Assembly (NCBI GenBank): GCA_963793465.1
Contig: CAWCAJ010000002.1
Location: forward strand, 124,001-188,000
Direction: 5' to 3'
Length of the DNA: 64,000 nt
Origin: CAJQPP01 sp963793465
GTDB taxonomy: Bacteria; Planctomycetota; Planctomycetia; Pirellulales; Pirellulaceae
Positions 10,383 through 17,946 of the stretch are shown piece after piece (the first letter of the stretch is position 1; the number at the start of each line of letters is the position of its first letter). A program made the translations under genes and the position numbers. A model generated the notes under the pieces. That model saw nothing but the letters and a program-made list of their open reading frames with translations. It was not told the origin of the DNA and searched no databases.

Positions 10383-12602
10383 TTGCAACTTATTGCCGCT
10401 TGTGCATTTGGCCTGGAGGCGATTGTCAAACGTGAACTGAGCCAACTGGGTTTTGATCCCCGGGTAGTGCAGCCGGGTCGGATTTCCTTCGCCGGCGACT
10501 GGTCCGACGTGGCCCGCGCCAATCTCTGGCTGCGGACGGCCGACCGGGTGCTGATCGAAATCCTGTCCTTTCCCGCCCCCGACTTTGAGGCCTTGTTCGA
10601 AACGGTCAAGGATTTTGAGTGGCGTGCGGTGCTTTCCGTCGATGCCAACTTCCCGGTCACCGGGCGGTCGAGATTATCCCAACTGAGCAGCGTGCCGGCG
10701 ATTCAACGGAGTGTCAAACGAGCCATCGTGGAAAGCCTGAAACGGGAATACCGCACGCAGCTGCTTCCGGAGACGGGTGCTGTATTCAAGATCGACGTGG
10801 CATTATTGAACGATCAGGCCACCCTGACTTTGGACACCACCGGGCCCAGTTTGCACAAACGGGGCTATCGAAAACTCAGTGGCGCGGCACCGTTGAAGGA
10901 GACGCTGGCTGCGGCGTTGGTCGATCTGAGTGTATGGAATCCGCAACGCGTCCTGCTGGACCCCTTCTGTGGCACCGGTACGATTCCCATCGAAGCCGCT
11001 CTTCTGGGACTCAACCTGGCACCCGGACTGCACCGCGATTTTACATTTGCCAGCTGGCCGCATGTGCCCATGGAGATCCTGGAGTCGGCACAGGAATCGG
11101 CGCGGGAAGCCCGCCGCCAGGACGTGACGCTGCAAATTTCCGGCACCGACCGTGATAGCGAGGCGTTGGACATGGCCCGCTTTCATGCTCGTCAAGCCGG
11201 AGTGGCAGATCAAATCCACTTTCAACAGAAGTCGTTTGACGCGTTCCGCAGCAAGAAACTTTACGGTTGCCTGGTCACCAACCCGCCTTACGGGGAACGT
11301 CTGGAAGACACGGAAAAGCTGTTGCCACTGTATCGCAGTATTCCGATGGTGTTTCAACGGGTCCCTACCTGGTCCCTGTTTGTGCTGACCAATATGCCCC
11401 GCTTTGAGGCCGTTGTGCAAAAGACGGCAACCCGACGCCGCAAACTCTTCAATGGTCGCATCGAATGCACCTATTATCAGTTCTTGGGGCCCAGACCTCC
11501 CCGCCATCCGGGGCTGGATGCAGCAGACAACAGCCCCGCACTGGCAACGCCCGAGTCGGCGCTGGACCACCCCAGCCGTCACGCGGAGCCCGGCCATCCT
11601 GTTGCGACCCCGCCGGATCGCGGCAAGGCTGTATTTGGTGGCCTGCTTGCCAAGGATCACGAGCAAGCGGAGTTATTTCACAATCGACTGTCCAAACGAG
11701 CACGCCATTTGAGACGCTGGCCCACCCGGCATCAGATCACCTGCTTTCGACTCTATGATCGGGATATCCCGGAAATCCCCCTGGTGGTCGATCGCTACGG
11801 TGACGCCTTGCATTTGACACGCTACGAGCGTCCCCACGATCGCGATCTGGCACGCGACGCGGCCTGGATGGAACTCATGAAAAAGACCGCGGCCGCCACG
11901 CTGGGCGTGCCGATCCAACATGTGCATCTGAAACACCGCGATCAACAAGTGCAACAATATGCCAAGCTGGACTCCCGAAAGAAAATGCTGGAAGTGCAGG
12001 AAGCCGGTCTGAAGTTCCTGGTCAACCTGTCGGACTACGTGGACACGGGCCTGTTCCTGGATCATCGCAACCTGCGGAGCATGATTCGCCAGCGGGCCGC
12101 AGGCAAGGACTTCCTGAATCTGTTTGCTTACACCGGTTCATTTACCGTCTATGCGGCCGCTGGCGGCGCCCGTTCCACCACCACCGTGGATTTATCGAGC
12201 AACTACCTGGACTGGGCCCAGCAGAACCTGAAGTTGAATGGATTGGGCGGACCACAACATCGCTTCGTGGCCGCTGATTGCCTGGAGTTCCTGAGGAACG
12301 CCAGCCAGGACCCCCAACCCCGCTTCGATCTGGCTGTAATTGATCCACCGACCTACTCCAACAGCAAACGCACGGAAAAGGACTGGGACGTGCAGACCCA
12401 ACACGTGGAATTGCTGAACCTGGCCCGCCGGTTGATTCGTCCGGGAGGAGTGGTCTATTTCTCCAGCAACTTTCGGCGTCTAAAATTCGATGAGTCTGGA
12501 ATTTGCGGTTACGCCATTCGAGAGATCAGCAAACAGACCGTGCCCGAAGATTTTCGCAACCAACGCATTCACCGCTGTTGGCAATTGTCCCGACTGGATT
12601 GA
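10383..12602 (+). CDS. rlmKL: Bifunctional 23S rRNA guanine methyltransferase, RlmKL type
   Basis: 739 residues, close to the roughly 700 of E. coli RlmKL. The start is a TTG at 10383, chosen because it gives the family-like N-terminus LIAACAFGLEAIVKREL; no good ribosome-binding site is seen. Domains in order: THUMP (about 40-155); an RlmL-type N2-guanine methyltransferase with LLDPFCGTGTIPIEA and the catalytic NPPYGERL; a Pro/Ala/His-rich linker (about 370-410); then an RlmK-type SAM domain with NLFAYTGSFTVYAA and DPPTYSNS. The product methylates two guanines in 23S rRNA helix 74. It stands alone with the following lipoprotein gene 94 bp downstream. The stop codon lies inside an 18-bp near-perfect tandem duplication. 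Confidence 0.9.
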   Translation: MQLIAACAFGLEAIVKRELSQLGFDPRVVQPGRISFAGDWSDVARANLWLRTADRVLIEILSFPAPDFEALFETVKDFEWRAVLSVDANFPVTGRSRLSQLSSVPAIQRSVKRAIVESLKREYRTQLLPETGAVFKIDVALLNDQATLTLDTTGPSLHKRGYRKLSGAAPLKETLAAALVDLSVWNPQRVLLDPFCGTGTIPIEAALLGLNLAPGLHRDFTFASWPHVPMEILESAQESAREARRQDVTLQISGTDRDSEALDMARFHARQAGVADQIHFQQKSFDAFRSKKLYGCLVTNPPYGERLEDTEKLLPLYRSIPMVFQRVPTWSLFVLTNMPRFEAVVQKTATRRRKLFNGRIECTYYQFLGPRPPRHPGLDAADNSPALATPESALDHPSRHAEPGHPVATPPDRGKAVFGGLLAKDHEQAELFHNRLSKRARHLRRWPTRHQITCFRLYDRDIPEIPLVVDRYGDALHLTRYERPHDRDLARDAAWMELMKKTAAATLGVPIQHVHLKHRDQQVQQYAKLDSRKKMLEVQEAGLKFLVNLSDYVDTGLFLDHRNLRSMIRQRAAGKDFLNLFAYTGSFTVYAAAGGARSTTTVDLSSNYLDWAQQNLKLNGLGGPQHRFVAADCLEFLRNASQDPQPRFDLAVIDPPTYSNSKRTEKDWDVQTQHVELLNLARRLIRPGGVVYFSSNFRRLKFDESGICGYAIREISKQTVPEDFRNQRIHRCWQLSRLD

Positions 12603-12621
12603 ATGTCCCGACTGGATTCAA
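12586..12621. repeat. 18-bp tandem duplication spanning a stop codon
   Basis: The unit TGTCCCGACTGGATTGAA (12586-12603) is repeated at 12604-12621 with one mismatch. The TGA of the rRNA methyltransferase gene (12600-12602) lies in the first unit, so the duplication did not change the protein end. Confidence 0.9.
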
Positions 12622-12696
12622 TGGCACCTCAAGACAAGGGTTGATCATCGGATCGACCGCCGCAACCCAACCACGAAGCTCTGCAGGGGAACCAAG

Positions 12697-13467
12697 ATGA
12701 ATTTGCCGACCACCACGCTTTGGATCACCTGTTGTTTGCTGCTTGCGGGCTGCGGCTTGTCGGCTCAGGAAGCGAGCAGCCGCGGGGCCCTGGAAACTCA
12801 GGCGGCCCAATCCCTGGCGGAGGGAGACTACGCCGCGGCCATTCAAAGCCTACAGAACCTGTCGAAAATCGAACCCCAGAACCTCAGCTATGAACTGCGG
12901 CTGGCGGATGCCTGGTTCATGAACGGCCAGATGCCGCAGGCGATCGCATCCTACCAACGAGCGGTGAAGGTGGATTCGGACCTGGGCCCGCAATGCTGGC
13001 AACTGGGCCTGGCTTTCTATTTTGCCGGAAAATTTGAACAGGGAAAGCAGCAGCTGGAATCCCATCAAACCGTAAACCGCCAGGACGTGGAGAACTCGGT
13101 TTGGCATCTGTTATGCAACGCTGAGTTGATCGGCTTGCAACAGGCGCGAAAACAAATGATTCCTATTCAGGGGGATCAGCGTGTCCCGATGCCCGAAGTT
13201 TACGAATTGTTCGCGGGTCGGGGCAGCGTCCAAGCAGTGCTGCAGGCCGCCCGCAACACGCCCAGCAACTCGCCACGGACTCGCGATACGTACATGTACT
13301 ACGCCCACCTTTACACGGGGTTGTTCCATCAAATGCTGGGGGAAGCGGACCGCGCTCGAGAGGCCATGAAACAGGCCTCGCAGATCAACCCACTCTCCAA
13401 GGCCCAGCTGATGGGCTCGATCGCCGATGTCTATCTCAAGCTGCATGATCCGGAAAACCGGAACTAA
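12697..13467 (+). CDS. TPR lipoprotein
   Basis: 256 residues from the ATG at 12697, which has an AGGGGA site seven bases upstream. An earlier in-frame start inside the methyltransferase gene was discarded. The N-terminus is a type II signal peptide: a short polar start, a hydrophobic core and the lipobox LAGC near residue 18. The first half holds two or three TPR-type repeats (for example AQSLAEGDYAAAIQSLQNL and a second helix pair about 34 residues later). The second half is a less regular helical domain with a conserved-looking YYAHLYTGLFHQMLGE stretch. It probably acts at the outer or inner membrane as a protein-binding lipoprotein. No partner can be named. A terminator-like hairpin follows directly. 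Confidence 0.8.
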   Translation: MNLPTTTLWITCCLLLAGCGLSAQEASSRGALETQAAQSLAEGDYAAAIQSLQNLSKIEPQNLSYELRLADAWFMNGQMPQAIASYQRAVKVDSDLGPQCWQLGLAFYFAGKFEQGKQQLESHQTVNRQDVENSVWHLLCNAELIGLQQARKQMIPIQGDQRVPMPEVYELFAGRGSVQAVLQAARNTPSNSPRTRDTYMYYAHLYTGLFHQMLGEADRAREAMKQASQINPLSKAQLMGSIADVYLKLHDPENRN

Positions 13468-13474
13468 TGGGGCA

Positions 13475-13504
13475 TTGGGCACCCGTGAATCCGGGTGTGC
13501 CCAA
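13475..13504 (+). terminator. Hairpin after TPR lipoprotein gene
   Basis: TTGGGCA and CCCG pair with CGGG and TGCCCAA around a TGAATC loop, with a 2-nt bulge. It starts 8 bp after the stop codon. The T tract is poor, so factor-independent termination is only likely, not certain. Confidence 0.5.
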
Positions 13505-13652
13505 AACCCGCTTTTGCACGTTATTAAATAGGCAAGTAGATTAAATAGGTCGATGCGACCCTCCACAGCGGCTGGCCAAAACTGATTGTTCCCGGCTGAC
13601 GATTCCCTTTTCACGTTCCCTACGTTCCCAATTTCATTCCTGCAGGAACACC

Positions 13653-16250
13653 ATGAACTTACCGTTGCACCTGATCCGTCAGGGATTTCGATCTTCCGGT
13701 CGGCTTTCCGCAAACCGCGCCCGATCGTCCCACAGACCCCTGGAATTCCAGAAACTGGAAGCGCGGGTTTTGCTGGCGGGTGACGTCACGGTGTTCGTCG
13801 ACAACAACTTTGCCTTGAATGTGATTGGAGATGATGCCGACAATCAGGTGTTGATCATTGGAGAACGTCTGTCCGGCGCCCGGGTCGTGGGACTGGATGG
13901 CACCACCATCAATGGAGGGAGCGGCGAGTTCGCATCTTTCTATCTGCAGGGCTTGACGGTCCAAATGGGTGGCGGCAATGACTCCATCGACCTGCATGAC
14001 GCGCGTTTCAGCTTTGCACCGCTGCTGGCGGGAGAGGCAGGCAACGACAGCATCGTTGTGCGAGACAGCTCGTTGAAGGGCTTGAACCTGCAAGCTGGAA
14101 ACGGCGACGACGTTGTGGAAATCAAGGATGTGTTCAGTGTCGGCACATCCTCAATCCAGACGGGGTCCGGCGATGACACGATCGCCATATACAATCACGC
14201 CTCCACGCAGGACATTTTCATTCGGGCCGGCGCAGGCAATGATACAGTGGCCATTGATCGCATTGGCATGTTCCAGAAACTGGAACTGCATATGGAGGGG
14301 GGTGATGATCAGGTCCTCATCGCCGGCGAAACCTGGCTGGGACAGGGATCTCTGCTGTCTCTGGGACAGGGCAACGATTTCCTGGGAATCCTGCCCGATC
14401 GCAATTCGGGGCACGCCAACCTGCAACCGGGCACGATCGTTCATGGCGGGGCGGGCAATGACGCCGTGGCCCTGGACGCTTCCGTCTCCAGTGGTAGCGG
14501 AAGCGAACTCAACGGAGCGCTGGGCGACGACAGCTTCCACGACGAGGGTGCGTCGCTGATTGAGACCAGTCTGCTGGGCTTCGAAAACCGCGGATTCGAT
14601 TACACCTCGGCCCTGGATGCCGTGTATCGGCAACTGGCGGAAGTGGGGTTGGACCCCACGCTGTTCGGGGGATCCGCAGACTTTATCCTGGGTATCGACA
14701 TCAACACCATCCCGCTCAGCTACACCGAAAATGCCCCACCGATTTCCCTGGACGCCTTTTTGGAACTCTCGGGATCATCCGACACGCAGGTCACGTCAGC
14801 CAGCGTGACGATCGACGGCTTCGTGGCCAATCAGGACATCCTGGAATTCAGCAATGTGGGCAGCGTGACGGGTGTGTTTGACGATGCCACGGGAATACTC
14901 GTCTTCACCGGCAATGGAAACCTGACCCAGTATCAAACGGCCCTGCGATCCGTCCGTTACCTCAACTCCAGCGAATCGCCATCGCAGGCCCCACGCTCTT
15001 TGGACATCGAACTGATCACTTCCGATTCAGCGACCAAAGCCTCACGTTCACTGAATGTGTTTGCCGTCAATGACATTCCCGAGCTGGATGTTCGTGATAC
15101 GGAACTGCTGCTGGACATCGACGACCCCCAGCTTGTGCGACCGGCCGTACTGGATGGTAACGTCACGTTGAATGATGTCGACACGCCGACCTTTAGTTCC
15201 GCTACCGTGCAGATCGTGTCCGGCGGACAACCCGGTGATGTGCTGGGCTTCCAGGACATGGATGGAATCACCGGCAATTACGACACCGCCACAGGCCTGC
15301 TGACGCTTACCGGGACAGCCACCACGGAACAGTACGAAAAAGCACTCCGCAGCATCACCTTCGACAACCTCGAGGATCGTGCACCGCTGGGCCGGCGGGT
15401 GATTCGGTTTGAAACCACCGACGGTCAGACACTGGTGGCCGATCAGTTCAATCTGGAGATCGTGGCCAGTCAAACCATCAATGTAATTGCGTCGTCTGCG
15501 GCGTTGACCTATACCGAAACCGATCTGGCGACGGTAATCGATAACACGCTGGTGGTCGACACCCCGAATGATGCCAATGCCATCATCGACGGCGCTACGG
15601 TTTCGATCATTTCCGGCCTGGACAGCACGCAGGACAGCCTGACCTTCGAAGCCCAGAGCGGCATTGACGGCGTCTACGACAGCGATACCGGTGTCCTGAC
15701 CTTCACAGGCGCGGCGTCTGTTGAAAATTACCAGAAGCTGTTACAGAGCGTCCAATTCTTCAACTCCAGTTTTGGGGACTTCGATTTCTCGACGGCAGAC
15801 CGCGTGGTCGAGTTTGCGGTCACTCGTTCCGGATTGACAGCCCGGGATACCCGCACGATTGTGATGAGCGAAATCGGCTCCGAGCAGGAACTTATCCAAC
15901 GCTACCTGGAAGTCAACAACATGACTGCCCAGGTGACGGCTTCCGGATTGAACTATGTGGTGACCCGCGAAGGGGATGGGAACTTCCCCAACGAGAACAG
16001 CACCGTGACCGTCAACTATGTGGGCACGTTGTTGAATGGCGAAGAATTTGACAGTGGGGAGTCGGTTACCTTTTCACTGCAACAGGTGATCGAAGGCTGG
16101 ACCGAGGGAATCCCCCTGTTCTCGACCGGTGGAGCCGGGATTCTGTTGATTCCTTCGGCATTGGGCTACGGCGCTTTTCCACCACCGAACAGTGGAATCC
16201 CGGCGAACGCCATTTTGATGTTCGAGGTCGAGTTGCTGAGTTTTGTTTAA
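13653..16250 (+). CDS. Secreted RTX-like/repeat protein with C-terminal FKBP prolyl isomerase domain
   Basis: 865 residues from an ATG with AGGA six bases upstream. The N-terminus carries LEARVLLAG at residues 35-43, matching the LEPR-XLL-type motif of large planctomycete and related surface proteins. Residues about 50-300 are rich in GGNDSI / GNGDDVV / GSGDDTI strings, a degenerate Ca-binding RTX-like array. Three related beta-rich units of about 120 residues follow (about 350-730), each containing a TGVFDDATGILVFTG-like core and a YQKLLQSVQF-like helix. The last 85 residues form an FKBP domain (TVTVNYVGTLLNGEEFDSG, then IPSALGYG and IPANAILMFEVEL). The protein is probably exported and may assist folding of surface proteins. 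The role is inference. Confidence 0.85.
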   Translation: MNLPLHLIRQGFRSSGRLSANRARSSHRPLEFQKLEARVLLAGDVTVFVDNNFALNVIGDDADNQVLIIGERLSGARVVGLDGTTINGGSGEFASFYLQGLTVQMGGGNDSIDLHDARFSFAPLLAGEAGNDSIVVRDSSLKGLNLQAGNGDDVVEIKDVFSVGTSSIQTGSGDDTIAIYNHASTQDIFIRAGAGNDTVAIDRIGMFQKLELHMEGGDDQVLIAGETWLGQGSLLSLGQGNDFLGILPDRNSGHANLQPGTIVHGGAGNDAVALDASVSSGSGSELNGALGDDSFHDEGASLIETSLLGFENRGFDYTSALDAVYRQLAEVGLDPTLFGGSADFILGIDINTIPLSYTENAPPISLDAFLELSGSSDTQVTSASVTIDGFVANQDILEFSNVGSVTGVFDDATGILVFTGNGNLTQYQTALRSVRYLNSSESPSQAPRSLDIELITSDSATKASRSLNVFAVNDIPELDVRDTELLLDIDDPQLVRPAVLDGNVTLNDVDTPTFSSATVQIVSGGQPGDVLGFQDMDGITGNYDTATGLLTLTGTATTEQYEKALRSITFDNLEDRAPLGRRVIRFETTDGQTLVADQFNLEIVASQTINVIASSAALTYTETDLATVIDNTLVVDTPNDANAIIDGATVSIISGLDSTQDSLTFEAQSGIDGVYDSDTGVLTFTGAASVENYQKLLQSVQFFNSSFGDFDFSTADRVVEFAVTRSGLTARDTRTIVMSEIGSEQELIQRYLEVNNMTAQVTASGLNYVVTREGDGNFPNENSTVTVNYVGTLLNGEEFDSGESVTFSLQQVIEGWTEGIPLFSTGGAGILLIPSALGYGAFPPPNSGIPANAILMFEVELLSFV

Positions 16251-16272
16251 TACCCCTTCGTGGCAGGGCCCG

Positions 16273-16305
16273 TTCATGCTGAATTCATGCTGAACTCATT
16301 CTGAA
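16273..16305. repeat. 11-bp tandem repeat, three units
   Basis: TTCATGCTGAA occurs at 16273-16283 and 16284-16294, followed by a two-mismatch copy CTCATTCTGAA at 16295-16305. It lies 23 bp after the FKBP-domain gene, in the gap between convergent genes. Confidence 0.85.
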
Positions 16306-16399
16306 CTGAAAGTTCGGCCGGATTCACGGAGACACCGCTGCACAAACCCGCTGTGACACCAGTCCCGTCAGCAGGGGCAGACCGTCGCTGCCGGGCCAA

Positions 16400-17104
16400 T
16401 TACAACGGTAACCTGGCGGTGCGTTGTCGATGACGACGGGCCTCGAGGAAACAACTGCGGATCCGCTCATCCAGCAACTGGACCAACTGGGGATCGGTCA
16501 GGTCGGCATAATCCTGGCCAGTGATCGGTGGACCCACCACCATCCAGATTCGAGACAAGCGAAGCTGGGATGACCCGCGTGGTAACGCCTCGAAGGCTCC
16601 ATCAAAACCGACCGGCACCAGGGGCACCCCGGTGCGGCGAGCCAGAGCGCAGACACCGGGCATCAAGGGTGTCATCCCGCCGTCGAAAGTACGCTGACCT
16701 TCGGGAAAGATCAGCACCACTTCTCCCCGCCGCAACCGACGAATGGTTTCCTTAATGCCACCGATTCCCATGCCATCGCGGTCGATGGGAATGGCATCCA
16801 GGTGTTCAATGATTCCCTTCAAGGGCTGGTGAAGAAAGAGCGACTTTTTTGCGAGGTAATTTAGACGCCGGTTCAGCATCATGCCCACCAGCGGTGGGTC
16901 CAGATTACTTTGATGATTGGCACAGACCAACATGCCCCCTTCCCGGGGGAAGTTTTCGCGGCCGAAACAGCGGATCCCGAAGCCAAAAATACCGACCAGT
17001 CGAAAGGCCTGACGCATCACGGAATAACTGGCGCGCTGCGTCCAATGTCGCTTCCATGGATCGGCGGCAGAGGTCTTTTTGGGGGGACGATTCGGGCTGG
17101 TCAT
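16400..17104 (-). CDS. plsC: 1-acyl-sn-glycerol-3-phosphate acyltransferase (PlsC family)
   Basis: 234 residues, usual length for the family. Motif I is NHQSNLD (NHx4D, catalytic His and Asp) near residue 83. The block IPIDRDG follows, and motif III is FPEGQRT near residue 135, with the VPLVPVGFDG segment after it. The enzyme transfers an acyl chain to the sn-2 position of lysophosphatidate to give phosphatidate, at the inner face of the membrane. It lies 122 bp downstream of cmk on the same strand, a pairing common in many bacteria (cmk-plsC), which supports the assignment. A broader acyltransferase specificity cannot be excluded from sequence alone. Confidence 0.88.
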   Translation of the reverse strand: MTSPNRPPKKTSAADPWKRHWTQRASYSVMRQAFRLVGIFGFGIRCFGRENFPREGGMLVCANHQSNLDPPLVGMMLNRRLNYLAKKSLFLHQPLKGIIEHLDAIPIDRDGMGIGGIKETIRRLRRGEVVLIFPEGQRTFDGGMTPLMPGVCALARRTGVPLVPVGFDGAFEALPRGSSQLRLSRIWMVVGPPITGQDYADLTDPQLVQLLDERIRSCFLEARRHRQRTARLPL

Positions 17105-17226
17105 GGGCCCCAGTCTAGAAAGCGTTGCGTTTTAGTCCAGCGTGATTTCGGGCTTTTGATTCGCTAAATCGCCAGTCGGAAAGCCCTTGACGTCAGCTGG
17201 AATCGCTGCCGCAAACCCCGCGGGAT

Positions 17227-17943
17227 TCAATTTTTGGATGACGTGCTGCCGCCCGCCTCACCGTCGCAAACTGATCGAGTCCCGGTTCCATCCGCGGCAG
17301 CGGCCTGGCGAACCCATTGTTCAATCTGATCCACGACCTCGGGCAAGGTCAGCTGATCGACCAGGATTTCCTTGGCATCGGCAGCTTTTTCCAATCGCCC
17401 CACGGCGCGGGTTTCATCACGCAGGTCGCGGATCTTCTGTTCGGCGATGACATTGTCCAGATCCAGGTCGGGGTCGTCTTTCTTCATTTCCAACCAGCGA
17501 CGGTGGCCCCGTATTTCCGGAGAGGCCGTGAGAAATACTTTGCAGCGGGCCTGCGGGAACACCACGGTCCCCTGATCGCGACCTTCACAGACAAAGTTGC
17601 CCCGTTGGGCGATTTCCCGCTGGATTTGCACGAGCAGCCGTCGCACCGCAGCGTGGGTTGCGACCAGCGAAGCGTTTTGCGAAACGGCCGCATCCCGGAG
17701 ATAGGGACTCACATCCCGATCATTGACCTGGACCCGGTCTCCCAGCTGCGAGAGCCGCAGATCGGGCAGGGCAGCGGCCACCTGCGCTTCATCGCGCAGA
17801 TCCACGCCCCGTTCGGCCAATGCCCAAGCCACCGCCCGGTACATGGACCCGGTGTCGAGGAACTGGAATCCCAGACGCTGGGCCAGTTGTCGGGCCACTG
17901 AACTTTTACCGGCTCCGGCCGGACCATCAATCGTGACTATCAT
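17227..17943 (-). CDS. cmk: Cytidylate kinase
   Basis: 238 residues from the ATG at 17943; a TTG directly before it is unlikely to be the start. The P-loop is GPAGAGKSS at residues 7-15, followed by FLDTGSMYRAVAW, the CMP-binding region typical of bacterial Cmk, and CEGRDQGTVVFP, matching the GRDigtvvfP block. The enzyme phosphorylates CMP and dCMP with ATP. The C-terminal 20 residues are Ser/Gly/Thr-rich and look disordered. It starts 3 bp after the stop of the GH38-like gene, so the two are probably co-transcribed, and plsC follows. Confidence 0.93.
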   Translation of the reverse strand: MIVTIDGPAGAGKSSVARQLAQRLGFQFLDTGSMYRAVAWALAERGVDLRDEAQVAAALPDLRLSQLGDRVQVNDRDVSPYLRDAAVSQNASLVATHAAVRRLLVQIQREIAQRGNFVCEGRDQGTVVFPQARCKVFLTASPEIRGHRRWLEMKKDDPDLDLDNVIAEQKIRDLRDETRAVGRLEKAADAKEILVDQLTLPEVVDQIEQWVRQAAAADGTGTRSVCDGEAGGSTSSKN

Positions 17944-17946
17944 CAA

